A DNA stretch of 64,000 nt, from NCBI RefSeq assembly GCF_026343115.1, contig NZ_JAPEMC010000001.1, forward strand, positions 3,348,001 through 3,412,000. Reading direction: 5' to 3'. The translations under genes and the position numbers were made by a program. The stretch is from Streptomyces sp. NBC_00102. Its GTDB lineage: Bacteria > Actinomycetota > Actinomycetes > Streptomycetales > Streptomycetaceae. Below are positions 28,051 through 41,552 of this stretch, in pieces. The number at the start of each line of letters is the position of its first letter. Within the stretch, counting starts at the first letter, position 1. The notes under the pieces are model-generated. The model saw only the letters and a program-made list of their open reading frames with translations, was not told where the DNA came from and made no database searches.

Positions 28051-28428
28051 TCAGGCTCCTTGAGCTTTGGGCGAGGTCTCTGTGGCCGGGCCCGGCAGCA
28101 CGGCCGGCGCCGCCGCGGCGGCTGCCGTGTCCCCGGGGGGCACATCAGTGGCGGAGTCCCCGCCCTTGTCGCCGCGCAGCGCGTTGCGCAGCAGTTCGTG
28201 CCAGCGCGGACGCTTGCGCGGCGGGACATGGTCCACACCGCCCGGCGACCACGGATTGCATCGCAGAATGCGCCAGGCGGTCAGCGCTGTTCCCTTGATT
28301 GCCCCATGCCGGTCTATCGCCGTGAACCCGTAGTGCGAACACGACGGGTAGTAGCGGCAGACAGGGCCCAGCAGTGGGCTGATCGTCCACTGGTACAGCT
28401 TGATGAGAGCCAGCAGCGGGTACTTCAT
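28051..28428 (-). CDS. yidD: membrane protein insertion efficiency factor YidD
   Basis: A 125-residue YidD protein. The N-terminus has the family core [31 protein letters not shown] with the conserved cysteines, then [26 protein letters not shown]. The C-terminal 45 residues are an Ala/Pro-rich tail longer than in E. coli. It helps YidC-dependent insertion. Its start overlaps the rnpA stop, so the two are translationally coupled. Confidence 0.93.
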   Translation of the reverse strand: MKYPLLALIKLYQWTISPLLGPVCRYYPSCSHYGFTAIDRHGAIKGTALTAWRILRCNPWSPGGVDHVPPRKRPRWHELLRNALRGDKGGDSATDVPPGDTAAAAAAPAVLPGPATETSPKAQGA

Positions 28429-28796
28429 CGCGCGCCCCCTCCCAGCAGCCGCTCAAGGGCGGCATCCAGGTCTCGGGTCAGCTGAGCGTGGTCCGCGTCA
28501 CCCGATCCGGGCAACGCTCGCACCACAACCAGGCTACCGGGGGGCAGCTGAGCCAGCCGGTCCCGGACCAGATGGCGAAGCCGGCGCTTCACAGCGGTGC
28601 GGACGACCGCGCCACCCACGGCTTTGCTGACGACGAAACCCGCACGCGGTGGGGGAGGGGTCTCCCCCGACACGTGCGGGTCCGTAGTACCGCTGCGTAG
28701 ATGGACGACGAGCAGAGGGCGACCAGCCCTGCGTCCTCGTCGTACCGCGGTCGCGAAGTCCTCGCGCCGCCTCAGCCGATTCTCGGTAGGCAGCAC
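28425..28796 (-). CDS. rnpA: ribonuclease P protein component
   Basis: A 123-residue basic protein subunit of RNase P, which matures tRNA 5' ends with the RnpB RNA. The family signature is [17 protein letters not shown] (the RNR-type motif), preceded by [17 protein letters not shown] at the N-terminus. The start is GTG. It lies 18 bases after rpmH and overlaps yidD by 4 bases. Confidence 0.93.
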   Translation of the reverse strand: MLPTENRLRRREDFATAVRRGRRAGRPLLVVHLRSGTTDPHVSGETPPPPRAGFVVSKAVGGAVVRTAVKRRLRHLVRDRLAQLPPGSLVVVRALPGSGDADHAQLTRDLDAALERLLGGGAR

Positions 28797-28814
28797 GTCA
28801 TGACCTGTGGATGA

Positions 28815-28952
28815 TCAGGCGGACAGGGCGCTGCGACCCTTGCCACGGCGGTTCGCCAGAATCGCGCGGCCGGCACGGGTACGCATGCGAAGGCGGAAGC
28901 CGTGGGTCTTGGCGCGACGACGGTTGTTCGGCTGGAAGGTGCGCTTGCTCAC
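28815..28952 (-). CDS. rpmH: 50S ribosomal protein L34
   Basis: A 45-residue strongly basic protein starting [18 protein letters not shown] and containing [19 protein letters not shown], the unmistakable L34 sequence. It starts with GTG at 28952. The ribosome site is GGAG (TTCTGGAGCCCCCGA) about 9 bases upstream. It is the first gene of the leftward rpmH-rnpA-yidD-yidC-jag-rsmG series and divergent from dnaA. Confidence 0.96.
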   Translation of the reverse strand: MSKRTFQPNNRRRAKTHGFRLRMRTRAGRAILANRRGKGRSALSA

Positions 28953-29333
28953 TCGGGGGCTCCAGAATAAATCGGGTGTTGGCGGGACATCGCCTGGCTG
29001 TCACCGTGCGCCCACGAGGAACTCGCGTAAACGCCTTAGTGCACCGCTTCACAATCACAGATCGTGATCTTTGCCCATCGGAGGCAGGCGGCAGCAGCCA
29101 TCGACAACTCGACCTGGTCACGGTACGCGCGGCTACGCCATCCGGTCAAACTCGCCGCGAGCGACCCCCCACTATGCACAGGCTGTGGACAACAACTTGA
29201 ACCGGGCGGGTCGGCGTGACTACCGTGGCTGAACTCCGGTTTCTTTTCGTTCCCCCCTGCCGGGCCCGACCCGACCCGACCCATTCCGTCCCGGGAACCA
29301 CATATTCGTGGGACATGCGAGAGAGCGTGCCTT
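28953..29333. promoter_or_regulatory. rpmH-dnaA divergent promoter region with a DnaA box
   Basis: About 380 bases without a gene. A perfect Streptomyces DnaA box (TGTGGACAA, i.e. TTGTCCACA on the minus strand) lies at 29184-29192, 142 bases before the dnaA start, fitting DnaA autoregulation. Poly-C and T-rich tracts and a repeated ACCCGA-like stretch occur at 29255-29285. Exact promoters were not fixed. Confidence 0.65.
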
Positions 29334-31118
29334 GTGGCTGACGTACCTGCCGATCTTGCCGCAGTGTGGCCACGCGTGCTGGAACATCTCCTCGGTGAGG
29401 GCCAGCAGGGCATCGAGCCGAAGGACAAGCAGTGGATCGAGCGCTGCCAGCCTCTCGCGCTGGTCGCCGACACCGCGCTGCTCGCCGTACCGAACGAGTG
29501 GGGCAAGCGGGTCCTGGAGGGACGGCTCGCACCGCTCATCAGTGAAACGCTGACGCGCGAGTGCGGCCGGCCGATCCGGATCGCGATCACCGTCGACGAC
29601 TCGGTCGGCGAGCCGACCCCGCCGGCGCCACCGCTGCACCAGGCCCAGCAGGGCCGGCAGAACCACCGGTACCCGAACCCGTCCCACGACGAGCAGAGCC
29701 ACGTCGACCCGTACGACACGTACGGTCACCGCCCGCAGGACGACGGGATGCCGACGGCCCGTCCCGCGTACCCGGAGTACCAGCAGCGCCCCGAGCCGGG
29801 CGCCTGGCCGCGTACCCAGGAGGACCTCTCCTGGCAGCAGCCGCGGCACGGCGGCTACCAGGACCGCGAGCAGCCGGCCGACCAGTGGCGCGAGCCGTAC
29901 GGCACCGGGCGCCCGCAGCAGCCCTCGCACGATTACCGCCCGCAGCCTCCGGAGCGTCAGGGGTACGAGTCCCAGCGGCCCGAGCGGCACGACCTCCAGG
30001 ACCAGCAACACCGTCCCGGGCGCAACGGCGGCGGGATGCCGGTGCCCGGCTCGCAGCAGGCCCCCGCGCCCGGACCGGGTGAGCCGCATGCCCGGCTCAA
30101 CCCCAAGTACCTCTTCGACACCTTCGTCATCGGCGCCTCCAACCGGTTCGCCCACGCGGCGGCGGTGGCGGTGGCCGAGGCGCCCGCCAAGGCCTACAAC
30201 CCTCTCTTCATCTACGGGGAATCAGGGCTCGGCAAGACTCACCTGCTGCACGCCATCGGGCACTACGCGCGGAGCCTCTACCCGGGGACGCGGGTGCGGT
30301 ACGTCAGCTCCGAGGAGTTCACCAACGAGTTCATCAACTCGATCCGGGACGGCAAGGGCGACACCTTCCGCAAGCGGTACCGCGACGTGGACATCCTGCT
30401 CGTCGACGACATCCAGTTCCTCGCGAGCAAGGAGTCGACGCAGGAGGAGTTCTTCCACACCTTCAACACGCTCCACAACGCGAACAAGCAGATCGTGCTC
30501 TCCTCGGACCGGCCGCCCAAGCAGCTGGTGACGCTGGAGGACCGGCTCCGCAACCGGTTCGAGTGGGGGCTCACCACCGATGTGCAGCCGCCCGAGCTGG
30601 AGACGCGGATCGCCATCCTGCGCAAGAAGGCGGTGCAGGAGCAGCTGAACGCCCCGCCGGAGGTGCTGGAGTTCATCGCGTCCCGGATCTCGCGGAACAT
30701 CCGTGAGCTCGAGGGCGCGCTGATCCGGGTGACGGCGTTCGCCAGCCTCAACCGGCAGCCGGTGGACCTCGGTCTCACCGAGATCGTGCTGAAGGACCTC
30801 ATCCCCGGCGGGGAGGACTCGGCTCCGGAGATCACCGCACCGGCGATCATGGCGGCCACGGCCGACTACTTCGGCCTGACCGTCGAGGACCTCTGCGGTT
30901 CGTCGCGCAGCCGCGTCCTGGTGACGGCCCGCCAGATCGCCATGTACCTCTGCCGCGAACTCACCGATCTCTCGCTGCCGAAGATCGGCGCACAGTTCGG
31001 CGGACGGGACCACACCACGGTCATGCACGCGGACCGCAAGATCCGCGCGTTGATGGCGGAGCGCCGCTCCATCTACAACCAGGTCACAGAACTCACCAAC
31101 CGCATCAAGAACGGCTGA
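29334..31118 (+). CDS. dnaA: chromosomal replication initiator DnaA
   Basis: A 594-residue initiator ATPase. Domain I is at about 1-90. Domain II is unusually long and disordered (about 95-250, Gln/Pro/Arg/Tyr-rich), as in streptomycetes. The AAA+ domain III contains [14 protein letters not shown], Walker [10 protein letters not shown] and Walker B LLVDDIQF. Domain IV ends with the DNA-binding signature [16 protein letters not shown]. The start is GTG at 29334. It acts on the DnaA boxes in the downstream gap. Identity is certain from motifs and context. Confidence 0.98.
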   Translation: MADVPADLAAVWPRVLEHLLGEGQQGIEPKDKQWIERCQPLALVADTALLAVPNEWGKRVLEGRLAPLISETLTRECGRPIRIAITVDDSVGEPTPPAPPLHQAQQGRQNHRYPNPSHDEQSHVDPYDTYGHRPQDDGMPTARPAYPEYQQRPEPGAWPRTQEDLSWQQPRHGGYQDREQPADQWREPYGTGRPQQPSHDYRPQPPERQGYESQRPERHDLQDQQHRPGRNGGGMPVPGSQQAPAPGPGEPHARLNPKYLFDTFVIGASNRFAHAAAVAVAEAPAKAYNPLFIYGESGLGKTHLLHAIGHYARSLYPGTRVRYVSSEEFTNEFINSIRDGKGDTFRKRYRDVDILLVDDIQFLASKESTQEEFFHTFNTLHNANKQIVLSSDRPPKQLVTLEDRLRNRFEWGLTTDVQPPELETRIAILRKKAVQEQLNAPPEVLEFIASRISRNIRELEGALIRVTAFASLNRQPVDLGLTEIVLKDLIPGGEDSAPEITAPAIMAATADYFGLTVEDLCGSSRSRVLVTARQIAMYLCRELTDLSLPKIGAQFGGRDHTTVMHADRKIRALMAERRSIYNQVTELTNRIKNG

Positions 31119-31234
31119 CGTCCGGCGGTGCCGCCACGCCCGGCGGCACGGCGGCCGGGCCGGCCGGTCGTGCACCGGCACTCCGTCCCCGCGCGATCCG
31201 CCCACAGGCAGTGGACAACGAGGCGCCCGGGCTG

Positions 31235-31319
31235 ACCACTTCACGGTCCGCCCGGGTGCCTCTTCGCCGTTCCCGGAACCACTTCACGGTCCGCCCGGGT
31301 GCCTCTTCGCCGTTCCCGG
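31235..31319. repeat. 42-bp tandem duplication at the dnaA-proximal edge of oriC
   Basis: Two identical 42-base copies (31235-31276 and 31278-31319), offset 43 bases, beginning ACCACTTCACGGTCCG. They contain no DnaA box; a variant box lies just before the first copy. Confidence 0.9.
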
Positions 31320-31448
31320 GTACCGCTCTGGTACGCCCGCTCCCCCACGGCCGTCCTCTCCTTCCGCTCCCGGAACGCCCTTCCGGCCCCGGAAGGGCGG
31401 ACGGCTCTCCACACCTGCCCACTCCCCGGATGCCGGCGCCGCAGGTGG

Positions 31449-31499
31449 CACCCGGGCCCCACCCGGGCCCCACCCAGGCCCCACCCAGGCCCCACTCGG
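31449..31499. repeat. 11-bp tandem repeat in oriC region
   Basis: An 11-base unit of the form CACCC(G/A)GGCCC is repeated four times, with a fifth partial copy. The first two carry G and the next two A at the variable base. Confidence 0.85.
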
Positions 31500-32469
31500 G
31501 TCGAGCTCAGGTCGCGCTCCGGACCGCCGGACGCTTCTTTCCAGCGGCCTCCAGAGCATCGACGCCGGCACGGCAGCCGCCCCGACGACCGTGTGGAGGG
31601 AGCCCTGAAAGGCGCCGGTGGAGACGTTTTCGGGGGCTCGGGAGTGCGCGGTGCCTTCACTCCGGACGGCTTCGAGGGTTGATCGCTGTTCGAACAGAAG
31701 GTCACAGAAGCGTGGACACGGTGCTTCTCCACAGATGTGCCGGAAATCTTCCCTCCACAACCTGGGGACTGGGAAGTTGTCCAGATTGCGTCCACAGGGC
31801 GGGCTGCCGATACTCCATCAGGCCAGGTCAACCGCTTGGGGATTTGTGGTCAACTTTGATCCACAGCCTGTGGATAAGAATCCTGTCCACAGGACCCCCT
31901 GCTGGTTGTCCACCGTCAACTCACAGGATCGGCTCTCTTGTCCCCAGCAGGAACCCTCTTCTCCACACCTCTGTCCACTGTTCGGCAACACGACACCCCT
32001 CCTCACTGCCGAGAGTGAAAGGCGTCACACCAAGGAGGTCGATTGGGCTGTGGGGAACCCGGGTAAAGCTGGGGACGCCCCTGGGGAGAAGTACCCCCGG
32101 CCTGTGCATCGGGTGTGCAGAACTTTCGTGTGTCCACAGAAGTGCCTGGTTATCCACGGACCGCACCCACAGGCACGGTGGACAAAAAACCGGCTCTGAC
32201 CTGCGAAAACGACGTTATCCACGGTTTCCACAGGGCCTACTACTACTACCCCTCAGAGTTAGCCAGGAATCAGCTTCGAAGTGGGGGCTGTGCACAACTT
32301 GGCCCGCCGGGCTCTCGGACCGCTTCGGGCGACTTGACCCCGAGCAGCAACGAGTGTCGGCGCCGTACGTCAGACTGGACCCCGGCGTCCTCCCCGGCCC
32401 CTCGGCCGACGGACCCGAATCGACGACGAGGCCAGCAGGGCGAGCGAGCAACAGCAGGAGGCGGTTCCG

Positions 32470-33600
32470 GTGAAGATCCGGGTGGAGCGCGATGTACTCG
32501 CGGAGGCGGTGGCCTGGGTGGCCCGCAGCCTCCCGGCCCGTCCGCCGGCACCGGTCCTCGCGGGCCTTCTGCTGAAGGCCGAGGACGGTGCCCTCAGCTT
32601 CTCCAGCTTCGACTACGAGGTCTCCGCGAAGGTCTCCGTCGACGCCGAGATCGAGGAGGACGGCACGGTCCTGGTCTCCGGCCGCCTGCTCGCCGACATC
32701 TGCCGCGCTCTGCCCAACCGTCCGGTGGAGATTTCCACCGACGGTGTGCGCGCCACGGTGGTCTGCGGCTCCTCGCGCTTCACCCTCCACACACTGCCTG
32801 TGGAGGAGTACCCGGCGCTGCCGCAGATGCCGACCGCGACCGGCACGGTGCCCGGCGAGATCTTCGCCTCGGCCGCCGCACAGGTCGCCATCGCCGCGGG
32901 CCGCGACGACACCCTCCCGGTGCTCACCGGCGTCCGTATCGAGATCGAGGGCGAGACCGTCACGCTGGCCTCGACCGACCGCTACCGTTTCGCCGTCCGC
33001 GAGTTCCAGTGGAAGCCGGAGAACCCTGACGCCTCCGCCGTGGCCCTGGTGCCCGCGAAGACGCTCCTGGACACCGCCAAGGCGCTCACCAGTGGTGACA
33101 CGGTCACCCTGGCGCTCTCGGGGGCCGGTGCGGGCGAGGGTCTGATCGGTTTCGAGGGGGCCGGCCGCCGCACGACCACCCGTTTGCTCGAAGGCGACCT
33201 CCCGAAGTACCGCACGCTCTTCCCGACCGAGTTCAACTCCGTCGCGGTGATCGAGACCGCCCCGTTCGTCGAGGCCGTCAAGCGTGTGGCCCTCGTCGCC
33301 GAGCGGAACACCCCGGTCCGGCTCACCTTCGAGCAGGGCGTACTCATCCTGGAAGCCGGTTCTTCGGACGACGCACAGGCTGTGGAGCGCGTCGACGCGG
33401 TGCTGGAGGGCGACGACATCTCGATCGCCTTCAACCCGACCTTCCTGCTGGACGGGCTGAGCGCCATCGATTCCCCGGTGGCCCAGCTCTCCTTCACCAC
33501 CTCCACGAAGCCCGCCCTGCTCAGCGGCCGCCCGGCCGTCGACGCGGAGGCGAACGACGCGTACAAGTACCTGATCATGCCGGTCCGCCTCTCCGGCTGA
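32470..33600 (+). CDS. dnaN: DNA polymerase III sliding clamp (beta subunit)
   Basis: A 376-residue beta clamp with three repeated clamp domains. It begins MKIRVERDVLAEAVAWVAR and ends with the C-terminal IMPVRLSG motif (usual IMPMRL/IMPVRL). It encircles DNA and tethers polymerase III. The GTG start is right after the oriC gap; the ribosome site AGGAGG lies about 7 bases upstream. A hairpin follows before gnd. Confidence 0.97.
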   Translation: MKIRVERDVLAEAVAWVARSLPARPPAPVLAGLLLKAEDGALSFSSFDYEVSAKVSVDAEIEEDGTVLVSGRLLADICRALPNRPVEISTDGVRATVVCGSSRFTLHTLPVEEYPALPQMPTATGTVPGEIFASAAAQVAIAAGRDDTLPVLTGVRIEIEGETVTLASTDRYRFAVREFQWKPENPDASAVALVPAKTLLDTAKALTSGDTVTLALSGAGAGEGLIGFEGAGRRTTTRLLEGDLPKYRTLFPTEFNSVAVIETAPFVEAVKRVALVAERNTPVRLTFEQGVLILEAGSSDDAQAVERVDAVLEGDDISIAFNPTFLLDGLSAIDSPVAQLSFTTSTKPALLSGRPAVDAEANDAYKYLIMPVRLSG

Positions 33601-33636
33601 CCGCTGCTCGGTACACGTACCCACGACAGAGGATCC

Positions 33637-33668
33637 GGCGGGCAGGCTCGGCGCTGAGCTTGCCCGCC
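33637..33668 (+). terminator. hairpin terminator after dnaN
   Basis: 12-bp stem (33637-33648 with 33657-33668) with one G-T pair and an 8-base loop, 37 bases after the dnaN stop. Confidence 0.6.
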
Positions 33669-33739
33669 GCTCCGTGTCCCGGTGCCGGGCGTAGGCTCGG
33701 AGCCGGGAACGTATCGGCACAACGCTTAAGGAATCTCTG

Positions 33740-34618
33740 ATGGAGCTCGGTCTCGTCGGCCTCGGCAAGATGGGCGGCAACATGCGCGAGCGCATCCGCC
33801 GCGCAGGCCACACCGTCATCGGTTACGACCGGAACCCGGACGTCGCCGATGTCCACAGCCTCGAAGAGCTTGTGGGCAAGCTGAAGGGCCCGCGTGTCGT
33901 CTGGGTCATGGTCCCGGCAGGCGCGGCCACGCAGTCCACCATCGACGAGCTGGCCGAGCTGCTGCAGCCCGGCGACATCGTCGTCGACGGCGGCAACAGC
34001 CGCTGGACCGACGACGAGAAGCACGCCGTCGAGCTGGGCATCAAGGGCATCGGCTTCGTCGACTGCGGCGTCTCCGGCGGTGTCTGGGGCCTGGAGAACG
34101 GCTACGCCCTGATGTACGGCGGCAAGCCCGAGGACGTCGAGAAGGTGCAGCCCATCTTCGACGCGCTCAAGCCGGAGGGCGAGTTCGGCTCCGTCCACGC
34201 GGGCAAGGTCGGCGCGGGCCACTTCGCGAAGATGGTCCACAACGGCATCGAGTACGCCATGATGCAGGCCTACGCCGAGGGCTGGGAGCTCCTGGAGAAG
34301 GTCGACTCCGTCACCGACGTGCGCGAGGTCTTCCGCTCCTGGCAGGAGGGCACCGTCATCCGCTCCTGGCTGCTCGACCTCGCGGTCAACGCCCTGGACG
34401 ACGACGAGCACCTCGACGGCCTCCGCGGCTACGCCGCCGACTCGGGCGAGGGCCGCTGGACGGTCGAGGCCGCGATCGACAACTCGGTGCCGCTGCCCGC
34501 GATCACCGCGTCGCTCTTCGCGCGCTTCGCCTCCCGCCAGGACGACTCGCCGCAGATGAAGATGATCGCCGCGCTGCGCAACCAGTTCGGTGGCCACGCG
34601 GTGGAGAACAAGAAGTAG
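33740..34618 (+). CDS. gnd: 6-phosphogluconate dehydrogenase (decarboxylating), short form
   Basis: A 292-residue enzyme oxidising and decarboxylating 6-phosphogluconate to ribulose-5-phosphate. The Rossmann motif [12 protein letters not shown] is at residues 4-15. The substrate-binding signature is [19 protein letters not shown], then [16 protein letters not shown]. The catalytic segment [17 protein letters not shown] holds the usual Lys and His-Asn residues. It is the shorter, YqeC-like bacterial form rather than the 470-residue type. It lies between dnaN and recF, the standard streptomycete order. ATG with AAGGAA upstream. Confidence 0.94.
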   Translation: MELGLVGLGKMGGNMRERIRRAGHTVIGYDRNPDVADVHSLEELVGKLKGPRVVWVMVPAGAATQSTIDELAELLQPGDIVVDGGNSRWTDDEKHAVELGIKGIGFVDCGVSGGVWGLENGYALMYGGKPEDVEKVQPIFDALKPEGEFGSVHAGKVGAGHFAKMVHNGIEYAMMQAYAEGWELLEKVDSVTDVREVFRSWQEGTVIRSWLLDLAVNALDDDEHLDGLRGYAADSGEGRWTVEAAIDNSVPLPAITASLFARFASRQDDSPQMKMIAALRNQFGGHAVENKK

Positions 34619-34656
34619 TACGCACGCACAGCAGGACGGACGGAAGGCCCGCGACC

Positions 34657-35781
34657 ATGCACGTCACGCATCTCTCGCTGGCCGACTTCCGCTCGTACGC
34701 CCGGGTCGAGGTACCTCTCGACCCGGGCGTCACCGCGTTCGTGGGCGCCAACGGCCAGGGCAAGACCAATCTCGTCGAGGCGGTCGGCTATCTCGCCACC
34801 CTGGGCAGCCACCGGGTCTCCTCGGACGCCCCGCTGGTGCGGATGGGCGCCGAGCGGGCCGTCGTACGGGCCGCGGTGACCCAGGGCGAGCGCTCCCAGC
34901 TGGTCGAACTGGAGCTCAACCCGGGCCGCGCCAACCGCGCCCGGATCAACCGGTCCTCGCAGGTCAGACCGCGTGACGTGCTGGGCATCCTGCGGACCGT
35001 GCTGTTCGCCCCGGAGGATCTGGCCCTGGTCAAGGGCGATCCCGGTGAGCGCCGCCGCTTCCTGGACGAGCTGCTCACCGCCCGTTCGCCCCGGATGGCC
35101 GGTGTCCGCTCCGACTACGACCGGGTGCTGAAGCAGCGCAACACCCTGCTGAAGTCCGCCGCGATGGCCCGCCGCCACGGTGGCCGTTCCATGGACATGT
35201 CCACGCTCGACGTGTGGGACCAGCACCTCGCCCAGGTCGGCGCCGAGCTGCTGGCACACCGGCTGGATCTGGTCTCCGTCCTCCAGCCGCTCACCGACAA
35301 GGCGTACGGCGACGTCGCCCCGGGCGGCGGTCCGGTGGGCCTGGAGTACCGCGGATCGGTGGACGAGAACCCGGCGCGGACCCGCCCGGAGTTGTACGAA
35401 CAGCTGCTGGCCGCGCTCGCCGGCGTACGGAAGCAGGAGATCGAGCGGGGTGTGACCCTCGTCGGACCGCACCGGGACGATCTGCTGCTGGGCCTGCGCG
35501 GGATGCCCGCGAAGGGGTACGCGAGCCACGGGGAGTCCTGGTCGTACGCGCTGGCGCTGCGGCTGGCCTCGTACGAGCTGCTGCGGGCCGAGGGCAACGA
35601 ACCGGTGCTGGTGCTGGACGACGTCTTCGCCGAACTGGACGCGCGGCGCCGCGAGCGCCTCGCGGAGCTGGTCGCCCCGGCCGAGCAGGTGCTGGTGACG
35701 GCCGCGGTCGACGACGACGTGCCGGGGGTGCTCACCGGCACCCGGTACGAGGTCGCGGCCGGCGAGGTGACCCGGCTGTGA
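34657..35781 (+). CDS. recF: DNA replication/repair protein RecF
   Basis: A 374-residue SMC-like ABC ATPase that helps load RecA at gaps with RecOR. Walker A is GANGQGKTN (30-38), an ABC-signature region lies around residues 290-300 ([16 protein letters not shown]), and Walker [20 protein letters not shown] follows. The end overlaps the next gene by four bases (GTGA), indicating coupled translation with the dciA-like gene. Confidence 0.95.
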   Translation: MHVTHLSLADFRSYARVEVPLDPGVTAFVGANGQGKTNLVEAVGYLATLGSHRVSSDAPLVRMGAERAVVRAAVTQGERSQLVELELNPGRANRARINRSSQVRPRDVLGILRTVLFAPEDLALVKGDPGERRRFLDELLTARSPRMAGVRSDYDRVLKQRNTLLKSAAMARRHGGRSMDMSTLDVWDQHLAQVGAELLAHRLDLVSVLQPLTDKAYGDVAPGGGPVGLEYRGSVDENPARTRPELYEQLLAALAGVRKQEIERGVTLVGPHRDDLLLGLRGMPAKGYASHGESWSYALALRLASYELLRAEGNEPVLVLDDVFAELDARRRERLAELVAPAEQVLVTAAVDDDVPGVLTGTRYEVAAGEVTRL

Positions 35782-36341
35782 ACGCGTCCGGAGACCGCGA
35801 CGGGTCCGGCCAGGACAAGGGTGGCAAGGCGCCCGAGCCCTCCGGCGTGGACCTGGCCCGGGTGGCGCTGCGGGCCGCCAAGGAGCAGGCCGCGGCGCGT
35901 GGCGCCGCCGCCCAGCAGCGCAAGCAGGCCAGACGAGGCGGCGGACTGCGCTCCGGCGCCCGGACGGACGGCCGGGACCCGCTGGCGCTCGGCTCGGCGA
36001 TCAACCGGCTGATCACCGAGCGCGGCTGGGAGACGCCCGCCGCGGTGGGCGGGGTGATGGGCCGGTGGCCCCAGATCGTGGGAGCCGATCTGGCCAAGCA
36101 CTGCGTGCCCCTGAAGTACGACGAGGCGCCCGAGGCCCGCGTACTGACCGTCCAGTGCAGTTCGACCGCCTGGGCGACGCAGCTGCGGCTGCTCGCGCCC
36201 CAGCTGGTGGCGCGGCTCAACGCCGACCTCGGGCAGGGCACCGTCCGCATGATCAAGGTGCTGGGCCCCAGCGGTCCGCAGCGCCGGTACGGTCCGCTGC
36301 GCGCGCCCGGATCGACCGGTCCCGGCGACACGTACGGCTGA
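35778..36341 (+). CDS. DciA-type (DUF721) replicative helicase accessory protein
   Basis: A 187-residue DUF721 protein. The first 70 residues are polar and basic. The conserved domain (about 73-160) contains [28 protein letters not shown] and [26 protein letters not shown], the DUF721/DciA core. DciA-type proteins interact with or load the DnaB helicase in bacteria lacking DnaC, which includes actinobacteria. GTG start overlapping the recF stop. The location between recF and gyrB is conserved in actinobacteria. Confidence 0.87.
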   Translation: MNASGDRDGSGQDKGGKAPEPSGVDLARVALRAAKEQAAARGAAAQQRKQARRGGGLRSGARTDGRDPLALGSAINRLITERGWETPAAVGGVMGRWPQIVGADLAKHCVPLKYDEAPEARVLTVQCSSTAWATQLRLLAPQLVARLNADLGQGTVRMIKVLGPSGPQRRYGPLRAPGSTGPGDTYG

Positions 36342-38875
<2,534 letters not shown>

Positions 38876-38921
38876 GTCGGCCGTACAAGCAAGCCGCCGC
38901 TCGAAAGGACTTTGACCAGCA

Positions 38922-41549
38922 ATGGCCGACGAGAACACCCCTGTGACACCGGAAGAACAGCCCGCCGCGGCCGGTGTGGGCATGCGTGTCGAGCCCGTGG
39001 GGCTCGAGACGGAGATGCAGCGCTCCTACCTCGACTACGCGATGTCCGTCATCGTCTCGCGTGCGCTCCCCGACGTGCGGGACGGCCTCAAGCCCGTCCA
39101 CCGCCGGGTGCTGTACGCGATGTACGACGGCGGGTACCGCCCCGAGAAGGGCTTCTACAAGTGCGCCCGCGTCGTCGGTGACGTCATGGGTACGTACCAC
39201 CCGCACGGCGACTCCTCGATCTACGACGCCTTGGTGCGCCTCGCGCAGCACTGGTCGATGCGCATGCCGCTGGTGGACTCCAACGGCAACTTCGGTTCCC
39301 CGGGCAACGACCCGGCCGCCGCCATGCGGTACACCGAGTGCAAGATGATGCCGCTGTCCATGGAGATGGTCCGGGACATCGACGAGGAGACCGTCGACTT
39401 CCAGGACAACTACGACGGACGGAACCAGGAGCCGACGGTCCTGCCGGCGCGCTTCCCGAACCTCCTGGTCAACGGCTCCGCCGGTATCGCCGTCGGTATG
39501 GCCACCAACATCCCGCCGCACAACCTCCGCGAGGTCGCGGCGGGCGCGCAGTGGTACCTGGAGCACCCGGAGGCCTCGCACGAGGAGCTCCTGGACGCCC
39601 TGATCGAGCGCATCAAGGGTCCGGACTTCCCGACCGGCGCCCTGGTCGTGGGCCGCAAGGGCATCGAGGAGGCGTACCGCACCGGTCGCGGCTCCATCAC
39701 GATGCGCGCGGTCGTCGCGGTCGAGGAGATCCAGAACCGGCAGTGCCTGGTCGTCACGGAGCTTCCGTACCAGACCAACCCGGACAACCTCGCGCAGAAG
39801 ATCGCCGACCTGGTCAAGGACGGCAAGATCGGGGGGATCGCGGACGTCCGTGACGAGACCTCCTCGCGCACCGGTCAGCGCCTGGTCGTCGTGCTCAAGC
39901 GCGACGCGGTCGCCAAGGTCGTGCTGAACAACCTCTACAAGCACACCGACCTCCAGTCGAACTTCGGCGCCAACATGCTGGCGCTGGTCGACGGGGTGCC
40001 GCGCACCCTCTCGATCGACGCGTTCATCCGCCACTGGGTGACGCACCAGATCGAGGTCATCGTCCGGCGCACCCGCTTCCGGCTGCGCAAGGCGGAGGAG
40101 CGGGCGCACATCCTGCGTGGCCTCCTGAAGGCCCTGGACGCCATCGACGAGGTCATCGCCCTCATCCGGCGCAGCCAGACCGTGGAGATCGCTCGTGAGG
40201 GCCTCATGGGCCTCCTGGAGATCGACGAGATCCAGGCGAACGCGATCCTGGAGATGCAGCTGCGCCGGCTGGCCGCGCTGGAGCACCAGAAGATCACCGC
40301 CGAGCACGACGAGCTCCAGGCGAAGATCAACGAGTACAACGCGATCCTGGCCTCGCCCGAGCGGCAGCGTCAGATCGTCAGTGAGGAACTCGCGGCCATC
40401 GTCGAGAAGTTCGGCGACGACCGGCGTTCCAAGCTGGTCCCCTTCGACGGTGACATGTCCATCGAGGACCTGATCCAGGAAGAGGACATCGTCGTCACGA
40501 TCTCGCGCGGCGGCTACGTCAAGCGCACGAAGACGGACGACTACCGCTCGCAGAAGCGCGGCGGCAAGGGCGTACGCGGCACGAAGCTCAAGGAAGACGA
40601 CATCGTCGACCACTTCTTCGTGTCGACGACCCATCACTGGCTGCTGTTCTTCACGAACAAGGGCCGGGTCTACCGCGCCAAGGCGTACGAGCTCCCGGAC
40701 GCGGGCAGGGACGCGCGCGGTCAGCACGTGGCGAACCTGCTGGCCTTCCAGCCGGACGAGCGGATCGCCCAGATCCTCGCGATCCGCGACTACGAGGCGG
40801 CGCCCTACCTGATCCTGGCCACCAAGGGCGGCCTGGTGAAGAAGACGGCGCTCAAGGACTACGACTCGCCCCGCTCCGGCGGTGTCATCGCGATCAACCT
40901 GCGGGAGACCGCGGACGGCGCCGACGACGAGCTGATCGGTGCCGAGCTGGTCTCGGCCGAGGACGACCTGCTGCTCATCAGCAAGAAGGCCCAGTCGATC
41001 AGGTTCACCGCGACGGACGACGCGCTGCGCCCGATGGGCCGCGCCACCTCGGGCGTCAAGGGGATGAGCTTCCGCGAAGGCGACGAGCTGCTCTCGATGA
41101 ACGTGGTCCGGCCCGGTACGTTCGTCTTCACCGCGACCGACGGCGGTTACGCCAAGCGGACCCCGGTCGACGAGTACCGCGTCCAGGGTCGTGGCGGTCT
41201 CGGCATCAAGGCCGCCAAGATCGTGGAGGACCGCGGGTCGCTCGTCGGGGCCCTGGTGGTGGAGGAGACGGACGAGATCCTCGCCATCACCCTCGGCGGT
41301 GGTGTGATTCGCACGCGAGTCAATGAAGTCAGGGAGACGGGCCGTGACACCATGGGCGTCCAACTGATCAATCTGGGCAAGCGGGATGCCGTCGTCGGCA
41401 TCGCGCGCAACGCCGAGGCCGGCCGTGAGGCCGAAGAGGTCGATGGGACCTCCGAGACCGAGGACGGTCCGGCCGAGGCATCGGCCGAAGTTCTGGCCGA
41501 GGGCACTGTCGAGGGCACGGAGCCCTCGACCGGGGAGCACGAGGAGTAG
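38922..41549 (+). CDS. gyrA: DNA gyrase subunit A
   Basis: An 875-residue subunit. The breakage-reunion domain carries the catalytic tyrosine in [11 protein letters not shown] (about residue 143). The quinolone-region segment [14 protein letters not shown] is unaltered-looking. The C-terminal half has beta-propeller GyrA-box repeats, including the box QKRGGKG, and repeats such as [13 protein letters not shown]. The last 60 residues are acidic. ATG with GAAAGGAC upstream. It is adjacent to gyrB and probably co-transcribed. Confidence 0.97.
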   Translation: MADENTPVTPEEQPAAAGVGMRVEPVGLETEMQRSYLDYAMSVIVSRALPDVRDGLKPVHRRVLYAMYDGGYRPEKGFYKCARVVGDVMGTYHPHGDSSIYDALVRLAQHWSMRMPLVDSNGNFGSPGNDPAAAMRYTECKMMPLSMEMVRDIDEETVDFQDNYDGRNQEPTVLPARFPNLLVNGSAGIAVGMATNIPPHNLREVAAGAQWYLEHPEASHEELLDALIERIKGPDFPTGALVVGRKGIEEAYRTGRGSITMRAVVAVEEIQNRQCLVVTELPYQTNPDNLAQKIADLVKDGKIGGIADVRDETSSRTGQRLVVVLKRDAVAKVVLNNLYKHTDLQSNFGANMLALVDGVPRTLSIDAFIRHWVTHQIEVIVRRTRFRLRKAEERAHILRGLLKALDAIDEVIALIRRSQTVEIAREGLMGLLEIDEIQANAILEMQLRRLAALEHQKITAEHDELQAKINEYNAILASPERQRQIVSEELAAIVEKFGDDRRSKLVPFDGDMSIEDLIQEEDIVVTISRGGYVKRTKTDDYRSQKRGGKGVRGTKLKEDDIVDHFFVSTTHHWLLFFTNKGRVYRAKAYELPDAGRDARGQHVANLLAFQPDERIAQILAIRDYEAAPYLILATKGGLVKKTALKDYDSPRSGGVIAINLRETADGADDELIGAELVSAEDDLLLISKKAQSIRFTATDDALRPMGRATSGVKGMSFREGDELLSMNVVRPGTFVFTATDGGYAKRTPVDEYRVQGRGGLGIKAAKIVEDRGSLVGALVVEETDEILAITLGGGVIRTRVNEVRETGRDTMGVQLINLGKRDAVVGIARNAEAGREAEEVDGTSETEDGPAEASAEVLAEGTVEGTEPSTGEHEE

Positions 41550-41552
41550 AGC

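Larger units (their letters stand above)
31119..32469. other. oriC: chromosomal replication origin oriC region
   Basis: A 1.35-kb non-coding gap between dnaA and dnaN. DnaA-box-like 9-mers on both strands include TGTGGATAA 31869-31877, CTGTCCACA 31883-31891, TTGTCCACC 31906-31914, TTGTCCCCA 31938-31946, TTCTCCACA 31959-31967, CTGTCCACT 31971-31979, GTGTCCACA 32130-32138, TTATCCACG 32150-32158, GGTGGACAA 32177-32185, TTATCCACG 32215-32223 and TGTGCACAA 32289-32297. Weaker ones occur at 31210, 31725, 31777, 31788 and 31857. The dnaA-proximal part holds two tandem-repeat blocks. This is the usual Streptomyces oriC position and composition. Confidence 0.95.

Noticed and set aside
28425..29120. 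Plus-strand frames overlapping rnpA and rpmH
   Set aside because: Opposite-strand shadows; rnpA and rpmH are unambiguous.
31119..32469. Long plus-strand open frames in the oriC gap
   Set aside because: They cross the DnaA boxes and tandem repeats and show no coding bias or ribosome site; the region is the replication origin.
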